A stretch of 64,000 bases of DNA from the NCBI GenBank assembly GCA_020635455.1, contig JACJZT010000002.1:62001-126000 (forward strand), in the 5' to 3' direction. The notes beneath the pieces are model-generated. The model did no database searches and had not been told where the DNA came from. It saw nothing but the letters and a program-made list of their open reading frames with translations. The position numbers were made by a program, and so were the translations under genes. This DNA is from Flavobacteriales bacterium. GTDB taxonomy: Bacteria; Bacteroidota; Bacteroidia; NS11-12g; UBA9320. Positions 1 to 7,889 of this stretch are shown one piece after another (position 1 is the first letter of the stretch; each line of letters opens with the position of its first letter).

Positions 1-1507
1 CAAATTCCCCAAACTTTGTAAAAGGCACATCGATGGAATCTCCGGCACAATAAGGGCCTTGGCTAATTTTACCACGGGTAATTGAATTATCGCTTAATTT
101 GCAGACCCAAGCATCTTCCTGACCACTGCTATTCAAGGAATCTTTTCCGAATTTAATTTTATCCCTATATTGACCTGCAAAAAAAATATGCTTCCCACTA
201 ATGGCATCGTTTCCCCATAGCCACGCATTAGGAGAATTTCCATTGGCAACCCATAAGACATTGCCATTGTAATCAAATTTCCCAAAAAAAACATCATATC
301 TACTTTTGGGTTTAATTTTTATTCCTTGAAAATCCAATTCTGAATAAGTCATGCCAGAAAAATACATATATCCAGAATTAGTTATTATATCCCATATCCA
401 CCAATCAGGCTGGTTATCAGAAATCGAAGGTTGGTATATCCAATTTAATTTTAAATCTTTATTGAATGAGCAAATTCGGAGGTCTAAGTTAGTAAAATTA
501 TTAGGACTATATCCAGATAACTTTTTATCCTTAAAAATTAAACTATCAAAACATTGTGTTATAGTGTAAAGTTTATCTTTGTCTGAACAGATGGACCAAA
601 ATTTTGCAATAGTATCCCCATTGCGTGAACGGCTTCCTTTAAGAATTACATTTCCGTTAATATACCTGCCAAGACTATCAAGCATTAAAATAAACGCACC
701 TTTGTTGAATGAATCCTTTTGGATTTTAAACTTTTCACGACAATAACCCGCTAAAAATATGTTATTGTTTAAAAAAGTAATACCATTTGCATTTAAAGCC
801 GTTGTATATTGTGTTGTTCCTAAACTATCAAAGAAACTACTGGACCATTTAATGTCACCCGTATTTGAATTCAATTCTCCATAAAATGAATTGTATTTAT
901 TTGTGCTAAAATCATATTTTTTACTTCCAATGTATGTTGTTCCTTTACCTACTCCTTTGAAAAATAGATGTCCTTCAGATACAAATAGTTTTTCAATTAT
1001 TGAACCATTTCCTCCGAATTGCTTAATAAAAACAATGTTCAAATTAAAATCTAGTTTTACAATAACAATTGACCCGTTCTTACTATATAGGGTAGTGGTG
1101 TCGAAAACCATTGTTGAATTATTAATCTGTTTAATAACAAAGATATTTCCAAATTTATCTCTACATAAATTTCCAGAAGTACGTATTACTTCATTTCCGC
1201 CTTCAAGTATTTTTTTAGTCTTGATTACCTTACCTTGCTCGTTTAATTTCAATAAAATATTCCAAAAGATTGGGTCCATAGGTTTTAAATATTTGAAAGA
1301 ATCAAAATATAAGGTATCAAGCCTATTTGGATAGTTATTCTGATAGAATAAATTCAGTGTGCATCCACCTGAGGTATCTGACAAAACATCGAGAATGCTT
1401 TCAACTCCATTTTTTGTGCCAAAAGACCTTGACCACTGAAAGTTTTGCGTATAAGCATAATTAAAATAAATAAATGAAAAAGTGATACTGACACAAAATT
1501 TAAACAT
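1..1507 (-). CDS. Secreted beta-propeller-like protein, probable T9SS client (3' end cut by window edge)
   Basis: The minus-strand frame is open from an ATG at 1507-1505 to the window edge, giving 502 codons without a stop. The N-terminus is a signal peptide: a hydrophobic segment followed by a cleavage-like AYTQN. The body has many short repeats of the kind FGNIFVIK, IFLAGYCR and HIFFAGQY, which resemble SBBP-like propeller strands narrating keyed values. The last visible part, around residues 480-502 (PYCAGDSIDVPFTKFGEF), resembles the linker module that precedes T9SS sorting domains in Bacteroidota secreted proteins, so a sorting domain is expected beyond the edge. The exact function is unknown. 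It is AT-rich, like the rest of the first 6 kb. I am confident it is a gene and less so about the T9SS assignment. Confidence 0.8.
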   Translation of the reverse strand, partial: MFKFCVSITFSFIYFNYAYTQNFQWSRSFGTKNGVESILDVLSDTSGGCTLNLFYQNNYPNRLDTLYFDSFKYLKPMDPIFWNILLKLNEQGKVIKTKKILEGGNEVIRTSGNLCRDKFGNIFVIKQINNSTMVFDTTTLYSKNGSIVIVKLDFNLNIVFIKQFGGNGSIIEKLFVSEGHLFFKGVGKGTTYIGSKKYDFSTNKYNSFYGELNSNTGDIKWSSSFFDSLGTTQYTTALNANGITFLNNNIFLAGYCREKFKIQKDSFNKGAFILMLDSLGRYINGNVILKGSRSRNGDTIAKFWSICSDKDKLYTITQCFDSLIFKDKKLSGYSPNNFTNLDLRICSFNKDLKLNWIYQPSISDNQPDWWIWDIITNSGYMYFSGMTYSELDFQGIKIKPKSRYDVFFGKFDYNGNVLWVANGNSPNAWLWGNDAISGKHIFFAGQYRDKIKFGKDSLNSSGQEDAWVCKLSDNSITRGKISQGPYCAGDSIDVPFTKFGEF

Positions 1508-1553
1508 AAATTAAATCAAGTTAAAATTGCTTATATAATTTATACATTTTAAT

Positions 1554-1952
1554 TTAAGGACTAATGGTAATTAGAATAGAGGTCGATGCGGTCATACACG
1601 CCACAAAGACTCCAGTTGAGCATGAAAAGGCATAATTATCCAGATTTCCACAAGAAAAACCACACTGAGAGGAAACTCCAGCCTGGCTTCCACCACAATT
1701 CATTCCAAGGGTGCATGAACTATAGGTAATAGAAACGCTGTATGGAATACCTGAAGTACAAGAAATGTTTAAAATGCCAGGAGGAACAGTAGGATTTGAG
1801 TAAATGGCGTTTCCACCATTATCATAAATAATTACTGCAGTGGTACATGTTGTAGTATTGTCGATAACACCATAGAAAACAGTTTGACCATATGAAAATT
1901 TAGAAATGAACGTAAAAATTAGAATTAGAATGGCATTCTTTAAGTTTTTCAT
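1554..1952 (-). CDS. Small secreted hypothetical protein with signal peptide
   Basis: This 132-residue protein starts with a typical signal peptide (MKNLKNAILILIFTF, with cleavage after SYGQ). The mature part is short, rich in Ser, Thr and Cys (about nine Cys, including CTLGMNC and CGFSCG), and predicted beta-rich, so disulphides in the periplasm or outside the cell are plausible. It lies about 45 bp upstream of the truncated secreted gene on the same strand and could share its transcript. I do not recognise a family. The Cys pairs and small size would fit a surface-exposed or adhesin-like module, but that is inference only. Confidence 0.65.
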   Translation of the reverse strand: MKNLKNAILILIFTFISKFSYGQTVFYGVIDNTTTCTTAVIIYDNGGNAIYSNPTVPPGILNISCTSGIPYSVSITYSSCTLGMNCGGSQAGVSSQCGFSCGNLDNYAFSCSTGVFVACMTASTSILITISP

Positions 1953-2043
1953 ATTTTTTTATTTGAATATAATATTCTTTTTAAATTTATAAAACCATTG
2001 TGTCCTAAACATTTTGTAATTAATTTCAAAGATAGAATTATTT

Positions 2044-2253
2044 TTATGCTGGTGGTTCAGTAACAGTGTTTTTTATATGCCACTTTTCAACAATTTGAAT
2101 GAATCGTTTATCCCCAAAATTTTGCAAACTGAAAATATTCAACCTTGTCTTTTTCATCAAATGTGGAGGATTGTTTTTGTAAATCGCTAAATTGTGTCTT
2201 GAAAACCTTAAGGCACAAGAAATTGCTATACAAATTTTAAATGTTTTGGACAT
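2044..2253 (-). CDS. Doubtful small ORF
   Basis: A 69-codon minus-strand frame starts with ATG and ends in EPPA, about 90 bp upstream of the small secreted gene. It shows no signal peptide, no recognisable domain and no clear promoter. Its start lies only about 40 bp from the attC-like element at 2293-2423, so it could be a remnant of a cassette gene. It may equally be noncoding. It is listed because nothing else explains the stretch. Confidence 0.25.
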   Translation of the reverse strand: MSKTFKICIAISCALRFSRHNLAIYKNNPPHLMKKTRLNIFSLQNFGDKRFIQIVEKWHIKNTVTEPPA

Positions 2254-2292
2254 GAGTGATTAATTTATTTAATATCAAAATGAGCAAGCCAG

Positions 2293-2423
2293 GGCATAAC
2301 CGTACCTACGCGCCATGCTGTTTAATCGGTTAGGATAAATGGTTCTGAAGGGATAATTTTGTCTTCATAACGGGCTGCAGGGTAGCGAAGCGCACGGCGC
2401 GTAGCTACATACCGTTATCGGCG
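2293..2423. repeat. attC-like imperfect inverted-repeat element, copy 1
   Basis: The outer arms read ATAACCGTAC at 2296-2305 and GTACATA-like ACCGTTAT at 2411-2418, and the inner arms CTACGCGCC (2306-2314) and GGCGCGTAG (2396-2404) are exactly complementary. One arm carries extra unpaired bases, as integron attC sites do. The centre (about 80 bp) contains TTTTGTCTTCA, similar to TTTTGTCTAAGG and TTTGTCTAAGG in the copies at 3170-3303 and 28154-28282. It lies immediately upstream of the toxin-antitoxin pair. Similar cassette-type repeats without a linked integrase are known from Bacteroidota chromosomes, but membership of a true integron is inference. Confidence 0.6.
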
Positions 2424-2478
2424 ATTTTTTTCAACCAACTAACTGCAATTCGGGAAATAAAACTGATTCATAAAACAG

Positions 2479-2509
2479 TTGCACTTTCGGACAACATGTA
2501 TTATCTTTG
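2479..2509 (+). promoter_or_regulatory. Bacteroidota-type promoter for the toxin-antitoxin pair
   Basis: A TTG at 2479-2481 is followed, after 20 bp, by TATCTTTG at 2502-2509, an exact match to the TAnnTTTG -7 consensus of Bacteroidota. The proposed ATG at 2516 is only 6 bases after the box, so transcription would start at or next to the start codon and the mRNA would be leaderless. Confidence 0.6.
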
Positions 2510-2515
2510 AAACGT

Positions 2516-2860
2516 ATGAGTAAAGAAAAAGTCAGGACAGTATATTTATACAAAAACTACTTTTCAAACTTCTACGAGAAACAGAAACAGAAAGTAAAGG
2601 AGAAAATTATTTGGACTTTAAAAGTTATTGAATCATTAGATCATGTGCCGGAAGATTATTTAAAGCACATAGGAACCACAGATGGTCTTTATGAAATAAG
2701 AGTTCAGCAGGGAAGTGATATTTTTCGAATCTTCTGTTTCTTTGACAAAGGGAAATTGATTGTTTTAGCAAATGGATTTCAAAAAAAGACTCAAAAAACT
2801 CCTAAGTCAGAAATTGAGAAAGCAATAAAAATCAAGAGAGAATATGAAACAGAAAAATAA
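2516..2860 (+). CDS. HigB-like RelE/ParE-family toxin
   Basis: This 114-residue protein belongs to the phage Gp49/HigB-like RelE/ParE superfamily, whose members are mRNA interferases acting at the ribosome. The family pattern is visible: a lysine-rich N-terminal helix pair (residues about 15-40), then GLYEIRVQQG, DIFRIFCFFD and LIVLANGFQKKTQKTP, the beta-strands that carry the basic catalytic surface. I chose the ATG at 2516 over a TTG nine bases upstream because that TTG lies inside the -7 promoter box. It overlaps the antitoxin gene by 17 bp, and the toxin-first order is typical of HigBA. The pair sits between two attC-like elements, a common location for such genes in cassette arrays. It is probably autoregulated by the antitoxin. 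Confidence 0.85.
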   Translation: MSKEKVRTVYLYKNYFSNFYEKQKQKVKEKIIWTLKVIESLDHVPEDYLKHIGTTDGLYEIRVQQGSDIFRIFCFFDKGKLIVLANGFQKKTQKTPKSEIEKAIKIKREYETEK

Positions 2861-3146
2861 TTTAAAGTCATTAGACCAATTTGTTGAAGAAGAATACGGT
2901 AAAATTGGAACACCAAAGCGTGATAAATTGGAAAAAGGTTTTGAAGCATTTAAACTTGGATTTCAAATTCAACAAGCCAGACTTGAAAAGGGAATGACTC
3001 AAGAAGAACTAGCTGAAAAATGCGGAACAAACAAGGGTTACATTTCAAAAATTGAAAACAATATCAAGGAAGTACGCATTTCGACACTTCAAAAAATAGT
3101 TGAACTTGGACTTGGTGGACATTTGGAACTTTCAATCAAATTATAG
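2844..3146 (+). CDS. HigA-like XRE-family antitoxin
   Basis: This 100-residue antitoxin has a C-terminal helix-turn-helix at residues about 44-90 (ARLEKGMTQEELAEKCGTNK then GYISKIEN), the standard XRE/Cro fold. The N-terminal 40 residues are charged and probably form the toxin-binding part. It overlaps the toxin gene by 17 bp, which indicates translational coupling. Known HigA proteins neutralise the toxin and repress their own promoter; the TAnnTTTG promoter at 2479-2509 would be the target. An attC-like element starts about 25 bp after the stop. Assignment to XRE is sure; the HigA label rests on gene order and toxin type. Confidence 0.88.
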   Translation: MKQKNNLKSLDQFVEEEYGKIGTPKRDKLEKGFEAFKLGFQIQQARLEKGMTQEELAEKCGTNKGYISKIENNIKEVRISTLQKIVELGLGGHLELSIKL

Positions 3147-3169
3147 TGACATGTAAACTGAAGAAAACC

Positions 3170-3303
3170 CGCCGCTAACAGCGGGCCGCGGCACAATGCT
3201 GGCTTTTTAGTATAGGAAAGTTCCTTCTCTCAAAGTATTTTTGTCTAAGGCGAAAGATTGCGTTTTTGAAAACACACCGCGCTAGCCCACGTGCCGTTAC
3301 CTT
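3170..3303. repeat. attC-like imperfect inverted-repeat element, copy 2
   Basis: It begins CGCTAACAGCGGGC (3173-3186) and ends GCTAGCCCACGTGCCGTTAC (3281-3300), which pair imperfectly (TAAC with GTTA, GC with GC, GGGC with GCCC, with bulges). The centre holds TTTTTGTCTAAGG (3238-3250), shared with the 28 kb copy. With copy 1 it frames the toxin-antitoxin genes, giving the arrangement element, promoter and genes, element. A stretch of about 135 bp with no obvious gene follows before the acyltransferase. Confidence 0.55.
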
Positions 3304-3440
3304 AATCAAATCAATGGAACCTTTATTTCCGAAAAAATATTCCAATCAATGCCTGTATTCCCATTTTATCGTGAATAAGAAAGGAATTTCAGTTTGAAAT
3401 TAATGTAATCAAAGTATAAATTGCAAATAGGCCTGATCAA

Positions 3441-4496
3441 ATGAAACTGGAAATTTCAAAAGAGAAAACACAATACTTAAAAGGTATTGGAATATTATTT
3501 ATTGCTATTCATAATTTTTTCCATTTGTCAGGATTTTCTAGTGGTGAAAATGAGTTCAGATTCTCTACCGTACCCTTTAATCATTTAATCTCTAATATAT
3601 CCATTGGCAATTCCATAGGATATTTATTCTCTTACTTTGGGCATTACGGAGTTCAGTTATTTATTTTCTTAAGCGGATATGGACTGACGGTCGCATACGG
3701 ACAGAGAAATATTGAATATTTTTCATTTTTAAAAAAACGACTGTGGAAATTGTACCCAGCATTTACTATAGCAATTATAGCATTGTATTTATATCAATGT
3801 TTTTTATTAGATTATAATTTTGGACTTTCTGACCTAAAAGATTTTGTTTTACGATATACCTTAATTGCAAATTTTATCCCCGGGAAAATATTTTCACTTT
3901 CAGGGCCTTATTGGTTTTATTCAATGGTTGTTCAATTATATCTTTTATTTCCATTTTTAATTTATCTGGATAAAAAAAATAAAAGCAGTTTATGGATTGT
4001 TGCATTGATGGCAATTTTATTCACATTGATTTTTAACGAATATTTTGCTGCACACAAATTGAGCCTTTATTATAACTTTATGGGAAATCTTCCAGTATTT
4101 ATTTTTGGGATAATTATGGCATCTCGAAAGGAAATAGTATTCAAGCCTTATATTTGGCTTATAGCAGCAATACTATTTAGCTTAGGGCAATTCAATGTTT
4201 ATTTTTGGTATTTCTCTCAACTTTCATTTTTAATTTTAATTTTAATGCCGGTATTATGGATCTATAATAAAGGTTTTCAAAGTAATTTTATAAAATTTAC
4301 AGGCTCCATTTCAATGTATATTTTTGCAGTTAATGGATTTTTAAGAAAGCCTTGGATAGGAATGAGTAAATCCACAAGTAACATTATCCTGGTATATTTA
4401 TATGCACTACTTTTTATCTGTATTGTTTATATCGTAGCAATTTTGATTAAATATCTGGAAAAACAAATATTGAAATGGTTCCTTAAAAGCGTCTAG
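3441..4496 (+). CDS. Membrane-bound acyltransferase (acyltransferase 3 family)
   Basis: This 351-residue protein has about ten hydrophobic segments spread over its whole length. The N-terminal GIGILFIAIHNFFHLSG carries the His (H24) that is conserved in the first helix of acyltransferase-3 (OatA/NodX-type) enzymes, and a second typical block is FIFLSGYGLTVAYGQR. Family members transfer acetyl or other acyl groups to sugars of surface polysaccharide, peptidoglycan or lipid in the inner membrane. Its stop codon overlaps the stop of the convergent phosphoethanolamine transferase. Both enzymes modify envelope glycans or lipids. The actual substrate cannot be read from the sequence. Confidence 0.85.
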   Translation: MKLEISKEKTQYLKGIGILFIAIHNFFHLSGFSSGENEFRFSTVPFNHLISNISIGNSIGYLFSYFGHYGVQLFIFLSGYGLTVAYGQRNIEYFSFLKKRLWKLYPAFTIAIIALYLYQCFLLDYNFGLSDLKDFVLRYTLIANFIPGKIFSLSGPYWFYSMVVQLYLLFPFLIYLDKKNKSSLWIVALMAILFTLIFNEYFAAHKLSLYYNFMGNLPVFIFGIIMASRKEIVFKPYIWLIAAILFSLGQFNVYFWYFSQLSFLILILMPVLWIYNKGFQSNFIKFTGSISMYIFAVNGFLRKPWIGMSKSTSNIILVYLYALLFICIVYIVAILIKYLEKQILKWFLKSV

Positions 4497-6061
4497 AACG
4501 ACTCTTTATCTGATTCATATTGTTCATTTACCAGGCTTTTGCCGGGATCAAACCGCTCGAATCCAATATCGGAAAGATCTGCTAAGGTATGAATGAGTTC
4601 GCCTGAATTATAGGACCGATCCTCGTCCCAAACAAAACGACCTGATTTCTTCTTAAATTTATCTGAAATCCAAACAATGAAAGGAATGTTATACATGGGT
4701 TCAGTGCCATTATACTCGACATGCCCGGCAAGATTTCTGGTCTCGAATACTTCCTCACCATGGTCGGATAAGTATAAAACAAATGATTTTGTATTTTTTG
4801 ATTTTACTTTTTCTATCAGACTGTTTACAATAAAATCATTGTACAAAAGCGCATTGTCATAATCGTTTATGGTTCTAAACACAAATTCACGTTTAAACTT
4901 TGTATTCGGTTGATCTCCAAAAATCTTAAATCTTGAAGGATATCTCTTTTCATAACTATAATGGGTCCCTAATAAATGAACAATTATCAGTTTGGACTTA
5001 AATTCGTCATCTAAAGCCTTTTGGAAGGGCTTTAAAAGTGCTTCATCTAAAACATTTCCTGAGGTATTGGTAAAGAAACTTTGTTTACTTTTTTTAGAAA
5101 TTAATGTAACACCCGTTTCAAATGCTCCTAAAGGTTTTTGATTCGAAATAAAGTAAGTTTTGAAATTTGCGCTGTTAAATAATTGAACTAAAGTATTGTT
5201 GTATTTTTTTAAGGGAACATCATAATCCCCAAGTGTAAGTACTTTTCCAAGAGACTCAATGGTAAAAGTGGCTGGTGATATGACATTTTTATAAATATAC
5301 AGTTCATTTAATTTCTGCTTAAGCAAAGGATTTGTTTCCCGATAATATCCATAGATGCCCATGTGATTTCTTGTGGTAGATTCTCCTATAATGAGAACAT
5401 ACGTTTCTTGTTCATCATTTGTGTGTTTGACATTCTTAAAATTTCCGTTTTCTGTAATTTGAAATTTTGAGAGTTCCTTGCGCTCTTCTTGGTACACCTG
5501 TATGGAATGAAATATAGTATAAGGCAATGAAAAATTTCTAAGACGAAATATCAACAATATACTAACCAACAAACTTGGTAATATCAAAAAATTCTTTAAA
5601 CTATTTGTTTTCATCCAATTAAATTGCTTCCATGAAATAACAAGTCCTGTAAGAATGGATAAGAAAAATAAAACTCCTAAAGCAAAAATAAAACTATTGG
5701 CATAGGTAAAGACAAACTCGGTTGATTCGCTTAGGTTACTTTCCAAAACAATGTAGATTGTTGAAGAATTTATTATGGTTTTAAAGGTGTCTAAATGAAC
5801 AATTTCAATGATAGACAAGAGTGAAAATAAAAACGTAGTAACAAACAATAAAACTTGAAAAAGTTTCTTATTTTTAATTGTTGACAGAGAAAAATAAATT
5901 AATAATGCCATCAAGAAATAAGTAATGACATAATATTTATCATAAATTTCTCTGTAAACAAAATACGTAATAACTAAACTCAACATTGGCACTGCTAAGC
6001 CAAGGTAAATTATTAAATGATTGTATATTTTATTAAAACTAAGCCCTTTCAATGAGTACAT
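4493..6061 (-). CDS. Phosphoethanolamine transferase (EptA-like, sulfatase fold)
   Basis: This 522-residue inner-membrane enzyme has five hydrophobic segments in the first 180 residues and a periplasmic catalytic domain from about residue 220. YVLIIGESTTRNHMGIYGY contains the nucleophile motif (GES 226-228, then Thr229), and later HLLGTHYSY and YLSDHGEE supply metal ligands of the alkaline-phosphatase/sulfatase superfamily. Family enzymes move phosphoethanolamine from phosphatidylethanolamine to lipid A or surface glycans, which can lower sensitivity to cationic peptides. The convergent acyltransferase gene shares the bases CTAG at the two stops. A 24-codon ORF ends one base into the start codon, which suggests translational coupling. 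Assignment is confident at family level; the acceptor is unknown. Confidence 0.88.
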   Translation of the reverse strand: MYSLKGLSFNKIYNHLIIYLGLAVPMLSLVITYFVYREIYDKYYVITYFLMALLIYFSLSTIKNKKLFQVLLFVTTFLFSLLSIIEIVHLDTFKTIINSSTIYIVLESNLSESTEFVFTYANSFIFALGVLFFLSILTGLVISWKQFNWMKTNSLKNFLILPSLLVSILLIFRLRNFSLPYTIFHSIQVYQEERKELSKFQITENGNFKNVKHTNDEQETYVLIIGESTTRNHMGIYGYYRETNPLLKQKLNELYIYKNVISPATFTIESLGKVLTLGDYDVPLKKYNNTLVQLFNSANFKTYFISNQKPLGAFETGVTLISKKSKQSFFTNTSGNVLDEALLKPFQKALDDEFKSKLIIVHLLGTHYSYEKRYPSRFKIFGDQPNTKFKREFVFRTINDYDNALLYNDFIVNSLIEKVKSKNTKSFVLYLSDHGEEVFETRNLAGHVEYNGTEPMYNIPFIVWISDKFKKKSGRFVWDEDRSYNSGELIHTLADLSDIGFERFDPGKSLVNEQYESDKESF

Positions 6062-6135
6062 TATTCTTTAAAATAAGGAAACTCGAGATACAAAGCCCAA
6101 GCAAACGAATCTTCCCTGGACCTTATCACTTTCAT
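6061..6135 (-). CDS. Candidate 24-residue small ORF coupled to the phosphoethanolamine transferase
   Basis: It has an ATG at 6135-6133 and a TAA at 6063-6061 that shares a base with the ATG of the next gene (TAATG). It would encode a peptide starting MKVIRSREDSF and ending EFPYFKE, with no hydrophobic core. A TAAATTTG box (6158-6151, minus strand) ends 15 bases before its start, overlapping the stop codon of the preceding gene, so transcription could begin just ahead of it. It could be a leader peptide for coupling, a remnant, or chance. Confidence 0.35.
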   Translation of the reverse strand: MKVIRSREDSFAWALYLEFPYFKE

Positions 6136-6155
6136 AATTTAATTGTTGTTCAAAT

Positions 6156-7589
6156 TTATTGCCTCATCAACCTCAGCACGACCCTTTTACCCAAAGTATT
6201 TTGAACTTCCACCAGATAAATTCCAGGCAACCAATGCGAAGCTGAAATGCCAAGTTTGTCATTCATGTTATATAAGCCATCGTAGACCTGCCTGCCATAT
6301 AGGTCCCTTATTCTTAAATAAATTTCTCCTCTTATGGTTTCGTTGGTATTTAAGGAAAACATATCGGTGCAAGGATTTGGAAATAAAACAATACGATCTT
6401 TTATATATCTGGTTTCTATACTGGCTGTTGTGGAGTCTGTAAACATACGTGCCACCCTTTCAGCCTGCTGGTTTTGATAAAGAGAAAAAAAGCCTGTCAC
6501 AATCAATTTGTTATTGCTTTGATGCGCAAGCTGTGTAATGTTGCCATTAAAGCCGGTTCCGGAAATATTGAAACCGGTATCTTCGCTTCCATTTGGTAGG
6601 AGTCTCTTTAAAAATAATTTACCGGCATCAGAACCTGCCATGTAAATACGACCTGAGGCATCAGTGGTTATTGCATCAATCGTTGCCAATGAAGGTACTG
6701 CGGCATTCAAACTAGTATCTCTGTCGCCATTAGGTTGTAATCGAATGAGTCCGGATACCGATGCTCCTTTATATGAAGTGAAAGTTCCGGCTACCAGAAC
6801 ATCACCATTATTTTGTACGAACAAACGCCTTACTGCTCCATTTAGCCCGGATCCTGTTTTGAAAGTCGTGTCAATGCTTCCGTCTTGATTGAGCCTCACA
6901 ATTCGGTTTACGGTTTGTCCGTTATACGTGGTAAAATTGCCCCCAAGATATAATTTGTCGTTTGACAGTATGTGAAAATCATTAATAAAAAGAAAAGACT
7001 CACTGGGGAGATTAAAGGAATTATCTAATGAACCATTCATCTTTATCACGGCAAAACTGGGTACCAGTGTTCCTTGATATGTATTGAAAAAACCGCGAAT
7101 TACTGCACGGTTGTTGTTTGCTGTGATTCCCTGCACTTCATTATTTGGTCCGGAGTCTACCTCAAATGTTGTGTCAATGCTTCCATCTGAGTTAAGCCTC
7201 ACCAATCGGTTTGCTGTCATTCCATCATACATGCTGAATATTCCCCCAACAAGTACTTTGCCATCGGGTTGAAGGGCCATTCCCCGTATATCAGAATCTG
7301 CACCTCCGGCTGATCGTATCCATGTGCTGTCAATTCCACCATTTGGTTGCATCCTGATGATGCGACCTGCCGCCTTACCTTTAAAGTTTTTAAACATACC
7401 TGCTACAATTACTTTGTCATCCGGCTGAATGATGAGTTCATTGATTCCTGCATCAGCACCCGGGTATATATCAAAGGTGGTATCAAGTCTGGGATTCTGG
7501 CAAAATACAGATATCGGGAATAAGAGCAAAAGAGTAAGGAAATAATTAATAAAGGTGTTTTTATGAGGGTCAGAAATTCGGTAATGCAT
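6156..7589 (-). CDS. Delta-60-repeat secreted protein with T9SS type A sorting domain
   Basis: This 477-residue secreted protein has an N-terminal signal peptide (FLTLLLLFPISVFCQ). Residues about 35-390 are made of delta-60 repeats, seen as recurring blocks such as LQPDGKVLVGGIF, ANRLVRLNSDGSIDTTF and VNRIVRLNQDGSIDTTF; this family forms a beta-propeller. The C-terminal 75 residues (LFPNPCTDMFSLNTNE to the end, with GIYLVEVQN) are a type A T9SS sorting domain, so the protein is exported across the outer membrane and attached to the surface or released. The role of such propellers is not established. It is followed on the same strand by the small ORF and the phosphoethanolamine transferase. 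Confidence 0.9.
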   Translation of the reverse strand: MHYRISDPHKNTFINYFLTLLLLFPISVFCQNPRLDTTFDIYPGADAGINELIIQPDDKVIVAGMFKNFKGKAAGRIIRMQPNGGIDSTWIRSAGGADSDIRGMALQPDGKVLVGGIFSMYDGMTANRLVRLNSDGSIDTTFEVDSGPNNEVQGITANNNRAVIRGFFNTYQGTLVPSFAVIKMNGSLDNSFNLPSESFLFINDFHILSNDKLYLGGNFTTYNGQTVNRIVRLNQDGSIDTTFKTGSGLNGAVRRLFVQNNGDVLVAGTFTSYKGASVSGLIRLQPNGDRDTSLNAAVPSLATIDAITTDASGRIYMAGSDAGKLFLKRLLPNGSEDTGFNISGTGFNGNITQLAHQSNNKLIVTGFFSLYQNQQAERVARMFTDSTTASIETRYIKDRIVLFPNPCTDMFSLNTNETIRGEIYLRIRDLYGRQVYDGLYNMNDKLGISASHWLPGIYLVEVQNTLGKRVVLRLMRQ

Positions 7590-7656
7590 ATATAAATTTG
7601 TATGTTACATCGATCAAAGTTAAAAAAATATCTTAATAATCAACTCAAAGTATCCA

Positions 7657-7680
7657 GCATAGCAAATATAGCCGCTATGC
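7657..7680. repeat. Short hairpin in the divergent intergenic region
   Basis: GCATAGC (7657-7663) and GCTATGC (7674-7680) are perfectly complementary around a 10-base loop. No T-run follows, so it does not look like a terminator. The surrounding gap 7590-7889 lies between two divergent genes and otherwise contains only the promoter of the bestrophin gene. Confidence 0.35.
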
Positions 7681-7839
7681 CGAAATGGTATTCTTTTATA
7701 CAGAAGAGGACCCGAATTACCTATAATAGTTAAGATGATAACTGCACCATTCCTTACTAAGACCTTATCTAATAACCTGATTGAAGTCAGTCAAATTTCT
7801 TTCAACCAATTCTATAAAATGGCAGGTTCAGATTTTTGA

Positions 7840-7870
7840 TTGGGAAAAATCTTGCATCCTGATATTTTTG
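7840..7870 (+). promoter_or_regulatory. Promoter of the bestrophin-like gene
   Basis: TTG at 7840-7842 is followed after 20 bp by TATTTTTG at 7863-7870, an exact TAnnTTTG match. The start codon is 19 bases downstream, so the leader would be about 12-15 bases. Confidence 0.6.
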
Positions 7871-7889
7871 TAAAAGACAAAAGAAGTAT

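Noticed and set aside
351..1334. Plus-strand frames of 70-150 codons
   Set aside because: They lie opposite the long open minus-strand secreted gene, which has signal peptide and repeat structure; the plus frames have no domain.
2507..2515. TTG start nine bases before the toxin ATG
   Set aside because: It falls on the TATCTTTG promoter box, so it is unlikely to be in the transcript.
2293..3303. Classical integron array
   Set aside because: Only two elements, no integrase gene in the window and imperfect core sites, so only attC-like is claimed.
3312..3395. Small ORF of 27 codons before the acyltransferase
   Set aside because: No promoter, no domain and of a length expected by chance.
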